NCBI GenBank assembly: GCA_030168595.1
Contig: CP115556.1
Coordinates: 124,001 to 188,000 of the forward strand
Length of the DNA: 64,000 nt
Reading direction: 5' to 3'
Origin: Methanomassiliicoccales archaeon LGM-DZ1
GTDB lineage: Archaea > Thermoplasmatota > Thermoplasmata > Methanomassiliicoccales > Methanomethylophilaceae
Shown: positions 38,596 through 47,673 of the stretch, one piece after another
Layout: each line of letters opens with the position of its first letter
How positions within the stretch are numbered: the stretch's first letter is position 1
The notes under the pieces: generated by a model
Seen by the model: only the letters and a program-made list of their open reading frames with translations
Databases searched by the model: none
What the model was told of the DNA's origin: nothing
Program-made: the position numbers and the translations under genes

Positions 38596-39657
38596 AACCG
38601 GTATGCCGAGCGCCCTGAAGCGCTCCTCCGCTCTCTCCTTCCATTCCTTCCCGCCGGGGGACCTCAGCGCCACCGGGACCATCCCGAGGTAATCGTAGAG
38701 GAACATCGAGACGGCATACAGCATGGAGCCGTCCGCGTACACGGAGAATGTCCTGCCTTTCGGCAGTATATGGGCCGCTTCCATCTTCAGCAGCGCCCTC
38801 GCCGCGGCCTTCCTGGCGCCGGCGATGATTGCCAATGCCGGCGACGGGCCCTTCCCGAGCGCGGAGCATACGCCCTTGACCCATGCTTCGGCCGCCGAGA
38901 ACCCTATAGGAGCGCCTTCCTGGGACTCGAAGAACGGTATCCCGTACTCCTTCTCATAGAGCTCCGCTATCCTCCTGCCGTATTCAGGGAAGATGAGGAC
39001 GTTCAGTTCCGCACCGGCAGAGCCCCTGACGTCCTCCATGGACCATCCGGCCCCGACGGTGCACCTGACCTCTATCCCGCACGCCTTCAGGAGGGAGGAC
39101 AGTTCCGCTATGTCGTCTTCCCAATGCAGATGGCCGATGGTGATCCCCATGAGGTTCACTCCGTGCCTCTCCTCCTGCTTCGCGGGCGCCGCCTCGCGCA
39201 CGATCGCCCCGACGGCGTCCTGGAAGCCGTCGGCGAAGGTCCCGGAGTACCGGGCCTTCTCCGCCCTCACCGTGGGTATCTTCCCGCCGATGCTGCCGAG
39301 GTCCTCGCCGATGAGCGATGCGCCCGGCGAGTTCACCACGCAGATCAGGGACGGCCCCATCTTCTCAGCGCGGGCATACAGGTCCTTCAGCCTGCCCGAA
39401 GCGCCTGAGACGAACATATCGAAATCCAGATAGGTGCACGGGATGCGGGGCTGACTGAAGAAGTAGGCATCCTCCCACCTGAAGACGTTCCTAGATTCCC
39501 AGCCGGGCCCGCGGTCCGGGAACGCCGCCTCCGAGAACGCGGAGGGATAGTATTTGCACCCGGTGGGCCCGTGGACGATCGTGCAGGCGTCCCTCACGCC
39601 CTCGAACCCCATAAGCATGCCCAGGAGGCTCTCCGGCCTCTCATGTTCCAGAGTCAT
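38374..39657 (-). CDS. Nitrogenase-like component I subunit (NifK/NifN-like)
   Basis: 427 residues from ATG 39657, overlapping the upstream stop as ATGA, so translation is probably coupled. The family pattern is present: [14 protein letters not shown] with Cys34, [19 protein letters not shown], and [16 protein letters not shown] where the canonical P-cluster Cys is replaced. An N-terminal first-ligand Cys is also absent. It should pair with the component-I half of the fused protein at 39654-41804. Separate CfbD-type or NifK proteins differ in context, and no nifB, nifE, nifN or chlorophyll genes are near. The substrate is unknown. Confidence 0.75.
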   Translation of the reverse strand: MTLEHERPESLLGMLMGFEGVRDACTIVHGPTGCKYYPSAFSEAAFPDRGPGWESRNVFRWEDAYFFSQPRIPCTYLDFDMFVSGASGRLKDLYARAEKMGPSLICVVNSPGASLIGEDLGSIGGKIPTVRAEKARYSGTFADGFQDAVGAIVREAAPAKQEERHGVNLMGITIGHLHWEDDIAELSSLLKACGIEVRCTVGAGWSMEDVRGSAGAELNVLIFPEYGRRIAELYEKEYGIPFFESQEGAPIGFSAAEAWVKGVCSALGKGPSPALAIIAGARKAAARALLKMEAAHILPKGRTFSVYADGSMLYAVSMFLYDYLGMVPVALRSPGGKEWKERAEERFRALGIPVSDDPEHTQSDIILASEGLCVSAVNRGTALSQAVIEAPGGDFIRTRPEPIVGPAGTLRLLDIVLNGIADNQHFR

Positions 39658-41804
39658 GCGTCGTCCCTCCATCCTTCGCGGCGGGGGGCGAGCATGCCCC
39701 TCGCCCAATCCTCGGCGAGCCATCTCCCCGCGAACGGGTCGGCGGCGGGGGCGCACGGGGTCCTCGCCTGGTACACCGACGGGTCCAGGTCCATGGCCGA
39801 CGGGGCGGCCACGATGTCAGGTGCCAGGCGGGATATCTCGCTGACGGCTTCGGCGGTGCGCGATGCCGGGTATTCAGAGAATCCGGCGGGTATATCCTCC
39901 TCGGACCCGTCGCGGTAGTCCCCGCGCGTTATGATGCATCCGAAGACGATCCTCATCCCGACCGCCTCGGCCGTCTCGGTTATCCATGAGACACCGCGGC
40001 TCAGGGAGACGACGGCCAGCGTCTTCCCTTTGAGGACCTCCCTCGGACCGGCGAGCATGCTGCCGAAGCGCTTCTTCATATCGGCGATCAGGGCGTCCGC
40101 CTCCTTCTCCCTGCCGAAGAACCTCCCTGCTTCGCCGATCCACGAGGCCGCTCCCGCGATGCCGCCCGTGACATGGGCCTTCAGGGCCGGCACCCCATAC
40201 TCCGTCTCCATGAAAGCGCACAGGGCCCGGCTGAAGCCGTCGGGGTTGAGCATGAGGCAGGCGGAGGCCCTTCCGGCGTTCCTCAGCTCATCTACGGAGG
40301 ACATCCCCGGCAGGATGCAGTTCACGGAGATGCCAAGGCGCGACAGGCATTCCTTCACCTGCAGGATCTCGGACATGGCCGAGCTCGACATGGTCTTGGA
40401 GCCTACGAGGTCCACCGTCATCGGCATCTTCCCGCCTTTGGCGGCGAGGCGCTTCACCAGCCCGATGCCGGCATCCACGACGCCCTGCATGAAGTCCCCG
40501 GCGGCGTTGCCGTCCTCGATCAGGGGGATCACCATCGTCCCGGGATGGGCGGCCTCCTCCTCCGAGCATATCTGGGACACCGGGTCGCCGATGATCCCTG
40601 GCGGGCAGGCGGTGATCACCGCTATGCACTTACTGCCGGCCGCAATCTTGCCCTCGATGGCCTTTTTCAGGGCCTCCGAGCCTCCGAAGATCATCGTCCG
40701 CTCGTCCATCAGCGTGCAGACGGCGTCTGGGTCCTCGAAGCTGCGGACTGATGCGAACCCGCACCTGCCGGACCTGCGGACGCATGAGGAATCGAGCTGT
40801 ACCGTGAAATGGGCGCAGGACGCCGGCGCGTGGAGGACGGTCGACAATCCTTCGATCGACGTGCAGACGGAGGCCGCGCCGGAGAACGCGCATCCGCAGA
40901 GCATCCCGCCGTAGACCGCAGGCCGGGACGAGAAGGGGGCGCGCACCGGCGTATCCTTTCCGATGTCTCTCCCTATCTGCGTCGCAGGGGCCGCCCTGAC
41001 GGGCACTCTGCCGAGGATGAGCTTCTCCAGCTCGCCGTCCTCAAGGAACCTCGCCGGACGGCGCTCGGCATGCATGACCCGGTCGGCCAGTTTCCTGAAG
41101 TCCTCCGCAGTGCGCGACTCCGGGAATGCCTGGACCACGGTCTGCCCCAGTTTCTCGGCCTCCATGAAGATGTCGGACCGGCCGATCCTCGCGATGACCG
41201 GTATGCCGACGGCCGCCGAGAACGCATCGACGCGCCCGTCCTCCGACGGGTCCCCGCGGCTGTTGAAGATCAATCCGCCGATCCTGTCGCCGCCGTAGTT
41301 GGCCGCGCCCTTCAGGATGTTGTTGGCCGCGTAGATGGACATGAACTCCCCGGAGGTCACGATGAATATCGTGTCGGCGTACTTCGTCCTCATGGGCACG
41401 GCGAAACCGCCGCAGACGACGTCCCCGAGGACATCGTACAGCGTCACATCGGCGTTCAGCCTGTCCGCCCCCATGGATTCCAGGAGGTCGAACGCGGAGA
41501 TTATCCCCCTCCCGGCGCATCCGACGCCGGGCTCCGGGCCCCCGGCCTCGACGCAGAGGCATCCGCGGTACCCCTCCGCGACGACATCGCTCAGTTTCCC
41601 TGACTTCAGGCCGCCGCTCTTCACATAGTCGAGGACGGTCTCCTGTATGTTCCCTCCGAGGAGGGAACGGGTGGAATCGTGCTTGGGGTCGCATCCGATC
41701 TGCAGCACCCTGATGCCTGCCTCCGAAAGGGCGGCGGTGAGGTTCGATGAGACAGTCGATTTGCCGATCCCGCCCTTTCCGTATACGGCGATCCTGCGGG
41801 ACAT
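39654..41804 (-). CDS. Fused nitrogenase-like Fe protein and component I subunit
   Basis: 716 residues from ATG 41804. Residues 1-265 are a complete NifH-type protein: P-loop GKGGIGKS (9-16), Cys96 with Arg99 in GVGCAGRG, and Cys131 in DVVCGG, the two cluster-bridging cysteines. Residues 295-716 are a NifD/BchN-like subunit with Cys305, Cys330 (HAPASC) and Cys400 ([12 protein letters not shown]) in the three P-cluster-type positions. Fe protein and catalytic subunit are normally separate because the Fe protein cycles on and off. It likely forms a low-potential reductase with the next gene; possible roles include tetrapyrrole or C-S chemistry, but this is unassigned. Confidence 0.85.
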   Translation of the reverse strand: MSRRIAVYGKGGIGKSTVSSNLTAALSEAGIRVLQIGCDPKHDSTRSLLGGNIQETVLDYVKSGGLKSGKLSDVVAEGYRGCLCVEAGGPEPGVGCAGRGIISAFDLLESMGADRLNADVTLYDVLGDVVCGGFAVPMRTKYADTIFIVTSGEFMSIYAANNILKGAANYGGDRIGGLIFNSRGDPSEDGRVDAFSAAVGIPVIARIGRSDIFMEAEKLGQTVVQAFPESRTAEDFRKLADRVMHAERRPARFLEDGELEKLILGRVPVRAAPATQIGRDIGKDTPVRAPFSSRPAVYGGMLCGCAFSGAASVCTSIEGLSTVLHAPASCAHFTVQLDSSCVRRSGRCGFASVRSFEDPDAVCTLMDERTMIFGGSEALKKAIEGKIAAGSKCIAVITACPPGIIGDPVSQICSEEEAAHPGTMVIPLIEDGNAAGDFMQGVVDAGIGLVKRLAAKGGKMPMTVDLVGSKTMSSSAMSEILQVKECLSRLGISVNCILPGMSSVDELRNAGRASACLMLNPDGFSRALCAFMETEYGVPALKAHVTGGIAGAASWIGEAGRFFGREKEADALIADMKKRFGSMLAGPREVLKGKTLAVVSLSRGVSWITETAEAVGMRIVFGCIITRGDYRDGSEEDIPAGFSEYPASRTAEAVSEISRLAPDIVAAPSAMDLDPSVYQARTPCAPAADPFAGRWLAEDWARGMLAPRREGWRDDA

Positions 41805-41859
41805 ATAATCCAACAATCTCCTGCGCGCGGTTATATCTTTGCAGGCGTTCCAGTTCAGC
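41805..41859. promoter_or_regulatory. Divergent promoter of the nitrogenase-like operon and a hydrolase
   Basis: Only 55 bp separate the two divergent ATGs. GGTTATATC at about 41829-41837 can act as a TATA box for the plus-strand gene; AT-rich TATAATCC next to 41804 lies inside the leader of the other. Confidence 0.4.
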
Positions 41860-42999
41860 ATGCAGTCCAAGGAAGGATTCACCGTACGCAGCGAGCTCGG
41901 CATATTCCGCGGCAGGCTCTCAGCGAAGGGGCGTTTCTCGGCCGAGGCGAACGGTTTCAGGCTCAGGATGAAGGAGGAGGACGGCATCGTGAAAGCTAAG
42001 CTCACCTCCGATCCGGACCGCTGGGCGGCGGCCGAGACCAAGCAGAGGTTCCGCGCAGCGTCCGCCGAGGAGGCCGTTCCCATGGTCGAGGCATGGCTCG
42101 ACAGCATCTCGGAGCTGGTGGTCTCGTCGTATGCGGATGACGCGGAGTTCCTGGAGACCTCTCACGGGCGGATCGCGTTCTACCGCTACAACACCCATCT
42201 CGGCACCGAGCCTGCGATATTCGTCCACGGGGGCCCGGGAGGCGAGAGCAATCCCGCCAATGCGAGAAGGATGAAGCTCGACCATCCGGTATACGCCTAT
42301 GACCAGCTCGGATGCGGCCGTTCGGACCCCATCCCGGACATAGATAGCTGGACGGCGGCCGATTATGCGGCGGAGCTCGACGAGTTCATAAGATCGATCG
42401 GGGCCCCCAAGGTCATACTCATCGGGGCATCGTGGGGCGCGGGGCTGATAATGTCGTACATCGCCGGGTACGGCACCGGCAGGGTCGCCGCCCTGGTCCT
42501 CCCGTCGCCGTTCCTCAATGCCCGCACGTGGGAGGCCGACCAATGGGCGAACATGCATGAGCTCGACCCCCGGCTCGAGAAGAAAATGAGGAAATTGATA
42601 TCCGTTAAGAATTACGGGGACGAATTCCGGGCAGGGATGGCCGTTTACGACGCGAAATACCTCTTCTCCAGGAAGGCGTTCGCCGAATACGCGCAGACGG
42701 CCGCCTCCGAGCCTGCACCGCCTGTCGCGATGAAGCTCCTCGGCCCCAGCGACCTCGTCTGCGAGGGAACGCTCAGGGACTTCGATACCGAACCCGCCCT
42801 TGCTGAGATCGACGTGTCGACGCTGTTCATTTGCGGCGACAGCGATGAGGTGCGCGTATCCACCTTGGAGAAATACAGGAAGGCTGTGAAAGGGGCCAGG
42901 ATGGCCGTGGTGCCCTGCGCCGGGCATGTGACGTCCCTGGAGCAGTGGGACGCCTATTCGGAATCCATCAGGGCGTTCCTGAGGGAGTACGGGCTTTGA
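41860..42999 (+). CDS. Alpha/beta hydrolase, proline-iminopeptidase-like, with extra N-terminal domain
   Basis: About 379 residues from ATG 41860. The hydrolase core starts near residue 100: [11 protein letters not shown] is the oxyanion-hole HGGPGG typical of prolyl aminopeptidases. [10 protein letters not shown] follows, and the nucleophile elbow is GASWGAG (Ser). The acid Asp is in [10 protein letters not shown] and the catalytic His in CAGHVTS. The first 95 residues are a separate small domain without recognised family. It could be a peptidase or lipase-like enzyme. It is divergent from the nitrogenase-like genes, and a small membrane gene overlaps its stop. Confidence 0.85.
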   Translation: MQSKEGFTVRSELGIFRGRLSAKGRFSAEANGFRLRMKEEDGIVKAKLTSDPDRWAAAETKQRFRAASAEEAVPMVEAWLDSISELVVSSYADDAEFLETSHGRIAFYRYNTHLGTEPAIFVHGGPGGESNPANARRMKLDHPVYAYDQLGCGRSDPIPDIDSWTAADYAAELDEFIRSIGAPKVILIGASWGAGLIMSYIAGYGTGRVAALVLPSPFLNARTWEADQWANMHELDPRLEKKMRKLISVKNYGDEFRAGMAVYDAKYLFSRKAFAEYAQTAASEPAPPVAMKLLGPSDLVCEGTLRDFDTEPALAEIDVSTLFICGDSDEVRVSTLEKYRKAVKGARMAVVPCAGHVTSLEQWDAYSESIRAFLREYGL

Positions 43000-43247
43000 T
43001 GATCCGCAGGGAGGACCTCTGGGTCGGGCTGCTGTCCGAGATCGGCATCTGCCTGCTGAAGGTGTCGGTCCTTCCGGATACCCCGGAGTACTTCTGCCTC
43101 TGGGCGGTGTTCTCGGTGTTCTGCCTGGGGCTGGCCGCCGTCAGCTGGAACCGTTTCTGGAGGAAGCGCCGCCGAGGCCGCCGCGGGCCGCCTTCCGTGC
43201 CTTCTCGGTTTCGTCAAAGAATTTTTTCATTCTGTCATCTGGAATGA
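42999..43247 (+). CDS. Small membrane protein of unknown function
   Basis: 82 residues; its ATG overlaps the previous stop (TGATG), indicating translational coupling. Two hydrophobic segments (about residues 8-22 and 29-46) are followed by a strongly basic tail. The last 35 residues are antisense to the GNAT gene at 43141-43704, so the native 3' end may be lost. No family recognised. Confidence 0.5.
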   Translation: MIRREDLWVGLLSEIGICLLKVSVLPDTPEYFCLWAVFSVFCLGLAAVSWNRFWRKRRRGRRGPPSVPSRFRQRIFSFCHLE

Positions 43248-43704
43248 GCCCTCCGCGATACATCATATCGAAGGGTATGCCGCGCCACGGGACGGGCCTG
43301 CGGTCGTCGACGAAACCATTGCGCTCATAGAATCTGATCCTCCTCGAGCGGATGTCCTCCGTGTCGGAACGGTCCGGGGGAGTCTCCGCGCTCAGGGCCA
43401 TGATGCGCCCCGGATACATCTCCGCCAGAGTACCGATGATGCGGGACCCGCACCCTCTGCCCCTGAGGGCAGGCTCGACGGCCAGATAATAGATGTAAAG
43501 GATTCCTTCCTGCCAGAGCAGGTAGGTGAAGCCAACGAACTCCCCGTCTTCCAGGGCGGCGAAGAGCCCTCCGCAGCCTGCCTTCTCGGCCAGGAGCATG
43601 TCGTCGTAGGACGTCCTCTCAGGTTCAGGGAACGCTTCGGCATTGAGGGCCTCGATCCTCTCCCTGTAAGGCGAATCGGCGCCTGCCGGGACGATCTCGG
43701 TCAT
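43141..43704 (-). CDS. GNAT-family N-acetyltransferase
   Basis: 187 residues. The acetyl-CoA pyrophosphate loop is LRGRGCGSRII preceded by the beta-bulge strand YIYYLAVEPA. The final helix-strand RFYERNGFVD is typical of GNAT proteins acting on small molecules or peptides. The acceptor is unknown. It follows the double-GNAT gene immediately (stop of one and start of the next adjoin), so the two are co-transcribed and probably related by duplication. Confidence 0.88.
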   Translation of the reverse strand: MTEIVPAGADSPYRERIEALNAEAFPEPERTSYDDMLLAEKAGCGGLFAALEDGEFVGFTYLLWQEGILYIYYLAVEPALRGRGCGSRIIGTLAEMYPGRIMALSAETPPDRSDTEDIRSRRIRFYERNGFVDDRRPVPWRGIPFDMMYRGGLIPDDRMKKFFDETEKARKAARGGLGGASSRNGSS

Positions 43705-44727
43705 TCAGATCGCCTTCCGGCGGCGCCTCAGGCGGCGGAGGCACCTTTCCGCATCATCCTTCCCCGCTTCCTTATCGGACACTATCTGATATTCCCTGCC
43801 GAGGAGGCTGTACCTCTCCATCCTGTCCTCGAACCCGAGCGCCGACAGGCGCTTCAGGAGCCTGTACCTCATGCTCTGGAGCCTCTCATCGACCCCCGGG
43901 GCCTCGGGAAGGAGGATCACGGTCTCATCCGGGTGCTCCGAGCGCAGGAGCCTCAGGGACTCTGAGAAGACCCCGCGGCCGCGGAAACGCTCTTCCACGG
44001 CCATGTAGGGGACGAGGAGGAACCCGTCGGCCGATACCGAGGCGCAGTAGCCTGCAGGCTCTCCCGATACCTCTATGAGCATGACGGTCCCGTTCGAAAG
44101 GAACGCCTCGAAGGGGATCTTCCTCATCCCGCCGTACGATGCGGAGTACATCTTCTCCGCGGCATCGGCGGCGGAGGTGCCAGGGGAGACCGCCGACAGC
44201 GTCACGCCGGTGCCGCCGGCGTTCTTCTGTGCGGCCTCATAATCGGAAACGGTGCTCTCCATGTCCGCCTGGGCCACCGGGGCGCCCAGCCATACGGCAT
44301 CGAACAGGTATCCGTCCGACTTCAGTGTCATCCCCGGCACCGTGCAGCCGTTCCTCTCGTAGAACCTCCTCCTCCCCTCGCAGAGGGCGGCGGACGTGAA
44401 TCCGGATTCCGGCTTCTCCATGACGGTGAACGTATCCTTCCCGAACCTCTTCCTGATGTCCGCGAGGGCCTCGGACCCGTAGCCCTTCCCGCGGTCCCCG
44501 GGATTGAACGCCAGGTAGACCAGGAAGGATCTTGGCCCGTCCGTGTACGTGAACGAGAAACCTTTGAACGCGCCGTCCGAAAGGTAAGTGATGAGATTCC
44601 CGCCCCTGCCGACGGTGGCGGCGAGGACTCCGAATGGGATCCTTTCCTGTTCGGGGAAGGCCGAGAGGTAGAGCTCCCTTATATTGCCGTAATCCTCGGA
44701 CAGCGAGACTCTGGAGAAGAACATCAA
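43705..44727 (-). CDS. Double-domain GNAT acetyltransferase
   Basis: 340 residues carrying two GNAT folds. The first (about 1-150) has YLAFNPGDRGKGYGSEAL and RRFYERNGCTV. The second (about 165-325) has VPYMAVEERFRGRGVFSESL and GEPAGYC, and a basic C-terminus follows. The first domain resembles the single GNAT encoded next. Tandem-GNAT proteins acylate varied small molecules; the substrate is unknown. It is first gene of a two-gene minus-strand unit. Confidence 0.85.
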   Translation of the reverse strand: MMFFSRVSLSEDYGNIRELYLSAFPEQERIPFGVLAATVGRGGNLITYLSDGAFKGFSFTYTDGPRSFLVYLAFNPGDRGKGYGSEALADIRKRFGKDTFTVMEKPESGFTSAALCEGRRRFYERNGCTVPGMTLKSDGYLFDAVWLGAPVAQADMESTVSDYEAAQKNAGGTGVTLSAVSPGTSAADAAEKMYSASYGGMRKIPFEAFLSNGTVMLIEVSGEPAGYCASVSADGFLLVPYMAVEERFRGRGVFSESLRLLRSEHPDETVILLPEAPGVDERLQSMRYRLLKRLSALGFEDRMERYSLLGREYQIVSDKEAGKDDAERCLRRLRRRRKAI

Positions 44728-44758
44728 TGGCCCATGCTGGCCTCGGAATTAAATGTAT

Positions 44759-44780
44759 CCCGTCCCGGGTCCGGGACGGG
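44759..44780 (-). terminator. Hairpin between the surface-protein remnant and the double-GNAT gene
   Basis: CCCGTCCCG and CGGGACGGG form a perfect 9-bp stem with GGTC loop. On the minus strand it follows the surface-protein remnant and precedes the GNAT gene's start. Confidence 0.5.
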
Positions 44781-44807
44781 AAAAGGGGCCGGGGCCCCCA
44801 AGATGTT

Positions 44808-45149
44808 TCAGTCCTTCCTGGCGAACGGGCCGATGTGCAGGAAGTACAGCGCTATGAACAGCACTGCGATCGCTGCAGCGATGCCTATCCCGACGAAGAG
44901 CAGGGTGCTGCTCCCGCTGTCATCCGACGGTTCGGAATGCATGACGGCGTAGTCGGAGAAGTGGTCGGTGGCGAAGGTGACGTACCCGTCGCTCCACGTT
45001 CCGCTCATGCTCTCCAGCTTGTTCGTTTCGGGGTTCACGAAAGCGACATAGATCCTGCCGGCATCCTCTCCATCTCTCAGCGCATACGGCAGAGTGACGC
45101 TCACCGTGCCGGCGAAATTCTTGTTATCGCCGAAGGCGATCGAGAACAC
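44808..45149 (-). pseudogene. C-terminal remnant of a surface protein
   Basis: 113 residues remain. A beta-type module (FAGTVSVTLPYALRDG to YVTFATDHFSDYAVMH) is followed by a transmembrane helix and short basic end (IGPFARKD). It lacks a signal peptide and N-terminal domains, and upstream sequence is closed in this frame. The end of the surface protein at 21212-23167 has the same plan (DHLSIYLIEP then a membrane helix). I read this as the 3' end of a decayed paralog, truncated on the side of the structured RNA. Confidence 0.6.
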
Positions 45150-45204
45150 AGGCCGGTCTGCGATAATGCATGAAAAATGAATCCGATCCTGAAGGGAACG
45201 TATA

Positions 45205-45412
45205 GAAAGATTGCCCCCGCCCGAGATTGGAATCGGGCGGGGACGGACGGAGGTAAGCTCCCCGGACGGTCTGTCAGCGCCCGGGGATCGAACCGCAGGC
45301 GAATCGCGAACCCGCGGCTCAGGAAGACAGGAAGCAGTCAGGTCCCGTAGTCACACGCTTAGCCCCTGCACAGGCATCTGCTTGTCCGGGCAACTTCCTA
45401 TCTTCATCTTAA
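45205..45412 (-). ncRNA. Unidentified structured RNA, about 200 nt
   Basis: On the minus strand a TATA-like AT box (about 45428-45443) precedes GC-rich sequence without coding character. Pairings: a 12-bp stem GAAGATAGGAAG/CTTCCTGTCTTC (plus coordinates 45394-45405 with 45323-45334, one G-U) enclosing 59 nt; a 7-bp stem CCGCGGG/CCTGCGG (45311-45317 with 45293-45299); CCCCGG/CCGGGG (45281-45286 with 45260-45265); and a 10-bp terminal hairpin CCCCGCCCGA/TCGGGCGGGG (45215-45242) followed by a T-rich tail. A possible long-range pair CCCGGAC/GTCCGGG would make a pseudoknot. No known family fits confidently. Confidence 0.5.
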
Positions 45413-45420
45413 GGGATACC

Positions 45421-45603
45421 TTAATTTATATTTATAATTAAGGATGCCTAAACGTAATCGAACGATCTTGCGCAGCTCTTATGAACGCTTCTTACTGAAC
45501 TATATGATTAATAATAATGATATTTAAGATATCTGCTTTACTAATATCAATACCGCATAAGTTACGGTCAAATTAAAAATACACTCACCATGTTTATACC
45601 GGT
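45421..45603 (+). promoter_or_regulatory. AT-rich divergent promoter region
   Basis: This segment contains CCTTAAT...ATTAAGG arms flanking TTATATTTATA at 45419-45443, facing the structured RNA. Further AT-rich TATA candidates near 45510-45575 lie ahead of the flavoenzyme gene. Confidence 0.4.
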
Positions 45604-46635
45604 GTGACTGATGCCATCGTGATCGGTTCGGGTCCGGCAGGAGCCTCCTGTGCCCGCTTTCTCCGGATGAGGGGTATCGACGTGACGCTCATTGAGCGGA
45701 TGACGTCGAATTTCAATACCTATCACCGTATCTGCGGTTCCGCCGTCAGCCGCAAGGGCGTCAGGCACCTCAGACTTAAGGATAATGAGATCCAGAACCG
45801 CATCGGGCTGCTGCGCCTGAGATGGCCCGGAGGCATCACCACAGACATCAGGGTGCGCGGATACATCATCGACAGGCCCGTGCTGATCGCGAGGCTGAGA
45901 GAGGAAGTATCCGATTCGGGCGGCGAGATCGTCACGGGCAGCGTGACTGAGGTATCCCAGGACGAGAACGGATGCACCGCCGTGCTTTCCGACGGCAGGG
46001 AGTTCCATGCGGATTATCTGATAGGTGCCGACGGCGCCTTCTCTGTTGTCAGGAAGAAGATCTTCGGGACAGAGCCGGGGAGCATCATCAAGGTGGCGGA
46101 GTCTTACATCGATTCTCCGCCGGACGGAAACCTGATCTTCAAGATCGGGGAGAAGTACCGCGGCCTCTACTCATGGTCGTTCCCCTGCGGCAGCGGCAGG
46201 ACCGTCGGCACATCGGCCGATCTCAAATCGGAGGTCGCCGGCAGTCCGTTATGCCGCTGCACCCCTACAGGCGCAGTGGATGAGCTCATCAACGGAAGGG
46301 CGATACTCATCGGCGATGCAGGAGGGCTTGCCAATCATGTTTCCTACGGAGGCCTCCGCACAGCGTTCGAATCGGCGTTCGAGGCTGCCTCGGCCATCGA
46401 CAAGGGAGACCTCAATCAATACCAGAACTGGTGGAGCAACAGCGTGAAGTCAAGCATGGGATTCGGGGACCTGCATGACCTGGTCGTTTCCATGACGGAT
46501 TACGATTACTCCGAGTTCTCGAGCAGGATGAACCATCGGAGCCTGTACCTCAACGGCCTCGACTCGGTGATCCATAATCCGAAGTACTTCAGGTACTACA
46601 TAGGATGCCTGCAGGCGCTGCGCTTCGGATGGTGA
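45604..46635 (+). CDS. FAD-dependent geranylgeranyl-reductase-family oxidoreductase
   Basis: 343 residues from a GTG start. The Rossmann FAD loop is AIVIGSGPAGASCARFLR. The second flavin motif YLIGADGAFSVVR and the third ILIGDAGGLANHVSYGG are typical of the family that saturates isoprenoid chains of archaeal lipids or quinones. The N-terminal CGSAVSRKG segment is also family-like. The C-terminal part is short compared with digeranylgeranylglycerophospholipid reductases (about 390-450 residues), so the substrate is uncertain. Monocistronic. Confidence 0.82.
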   Translation: MTDAIVIGSGPAGASCARFLRMRGIDVTLIERMTSNFNTYHRICGSAVSRKGVRHLRLKDNEIQNRIGLLRLRWPGGITTDIRVRGYIIDRPVLIARLREEVSDSGGEIVTGSVTEVSQDENGCTAVLSDGREFHADYLIGADGAFSVVRKKIFGTEPGSIIKVAESYIDSPPDGNLIFKIGEKYRGLYSWSFPCGSGRTVGTSADLKSEVAGSPLCRCTPTGAVDELINGRAILIGDAGGLANHVSYGGLRTAFESAFEAASAIDKGDLNQYQNWWSNSVKSSMGFGDLHDLVVSMTDYDYSEFSSRMNHRSLYLNGLDSVIHNPKYFRYYIGCLQALRFGW

Positions 46636-47640
46636 GCGTCTCTTCGAAACCCGCCTGAACGATTCTTCGTAATGTAAGACGGTTCCGGGCTGAGAGCGAA
46701 AAATGTCCTTCAGAAACGGCCCTAGAATCGAAGAAAAGGCTTTTGCCCTTGTCCGCGTACGTTATTCAGATTTCAATCGATTCTGATGCCGTTTTCGAAT
46801 GAAAAAATCTCTCCGGCCTTGTTTTTTCGTTGACTCTCCGGTGCACAGTGTCCAGCAGGATGTTTTATCAACGGCAAGAAGAAATTTGCCCTGTATTCTT
46901 CTGTTCTTCCCTTGATTCTGCGGTCCTTATTCATAATGCAAAATAATATTGCAAGTTAAGCAATATGGTTTACAATTTGTTGCACGTCACGCAAACGTTT
47001 GTTTTCAAAAGAATGCGCCTCATTTTGGTGTTTTTGCTGTACAGCGGAAGGGATCTATCTGAAAATCATCGGGAAAAATCCTCGAAAAAAAATTTTCAAC
47101 ACGAAAAATGCCTGTTTTCAATGCGAAATCATATCGATATTCGGGGTACCGTTGTTGTCAGAGAAACATGCAACTTTTGGAAAAAGTATGCATTTTCCTC
47201 CCGATTCTGAGCAAAAACGCCTATTTTTGTCATTTGCACGCTGTTTTTCTTAGGTTTATTAGATATACGAGATAAGTAAAGCATATAACTAAACTGACAA
47301 TAAAAATACGGACAATGAATTTTGCACTTGATTTTATCGTGAAAAATAGAAAAAATATGAATTTATAAAAATCAATGGAAAATCGAAGGTTTTGCTCTTC
47401 AGGCTCAATAAAAATCTAGTTAAGTAATTAGTAAATCATTTTGCTTTATTGAAACAAATAATAGCGAACCTATTCAGACAATGTATCTATAACGCGAAAC
47501 TGAGGTGCAAATGACCTTGTCCGCGCGATCCTGCGGATGCCGCGCTTCAGCAGAAAGGATATGCTCCGGAGGCAGCGCGATGCCGGTCCGCACCGCCTCC
47601 TGAAAGCATTTTTCCAGTTCTTCGAGTACCATTAAAATAA
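46636..47640. other. AT-rich kilobase without convincing genes
   Basis: Base composition drops sharply from the GC-rich background, with runs such as AAAAAAATTTTC. Frames here have no start signals, motifs or codon bias, and I regard them as chance. A short GC-rich island at 47511-47630 may be a gene fragment (see 47474-47632). The segment could be a decayed or foreign insertion, or a large regulatory spacer. No origin repeats were evident. Confidence 0.5.
47474..47632 (-). pseudogene. Possible 52-residue gene fragment
   Basis: An ATG at 47632 opens a frame starting MVLEELEKCFQEAVRTGIAL. Its first 40 codons are GC-rich and look coding, then run into AT-rich sequence and stop. It may be the 5' end of a lost gene. 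No family recognised. Confidence 0.3.
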
Positions 47641-47673
47641 ATCAATCTAGTAAAGCAAATGACTTTATTATTA

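Noticed and set aside
41839-41859. Upstream TTG start for the alpha/beta hydrolase
   Set aside because: It lies inside the probable core promoter; ATG 41860 is adequate.
45230-45400. A cobalamin riboswitch on the plus strand (CTCAGGAAGACAGGAAGC resembles a B12 box)
   Set aside because: Other conserved blocks are missing and the 3' gene is not a cobalamin gene; the promoter and terminator favour the minus strand.
45205-45412. RNase P RNA, suggested by ACAGA...GCTTA near the 3' side and a P4-like pairing with AAGTTGCCCGGAC
   Set aside because: The RNA is about 100 nt too short for an ordinary archaeal RNase P RNA. The P4-like pairing competes with the 12-bp stem, and other conserved regions are not found.
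45280-45420. A tRNA on the minus strand, suggested by GGTTCGATCCCC (B-box-like)
   Set aside because: The bases around the loop do not form a T stem, and no acceptor stem or anticodon arm fits, even allowing an intron.
46965-47253. Two overlapping short frames in the AT-rich region
   Set aside because: No start signals, no family features and AT-driven composition.
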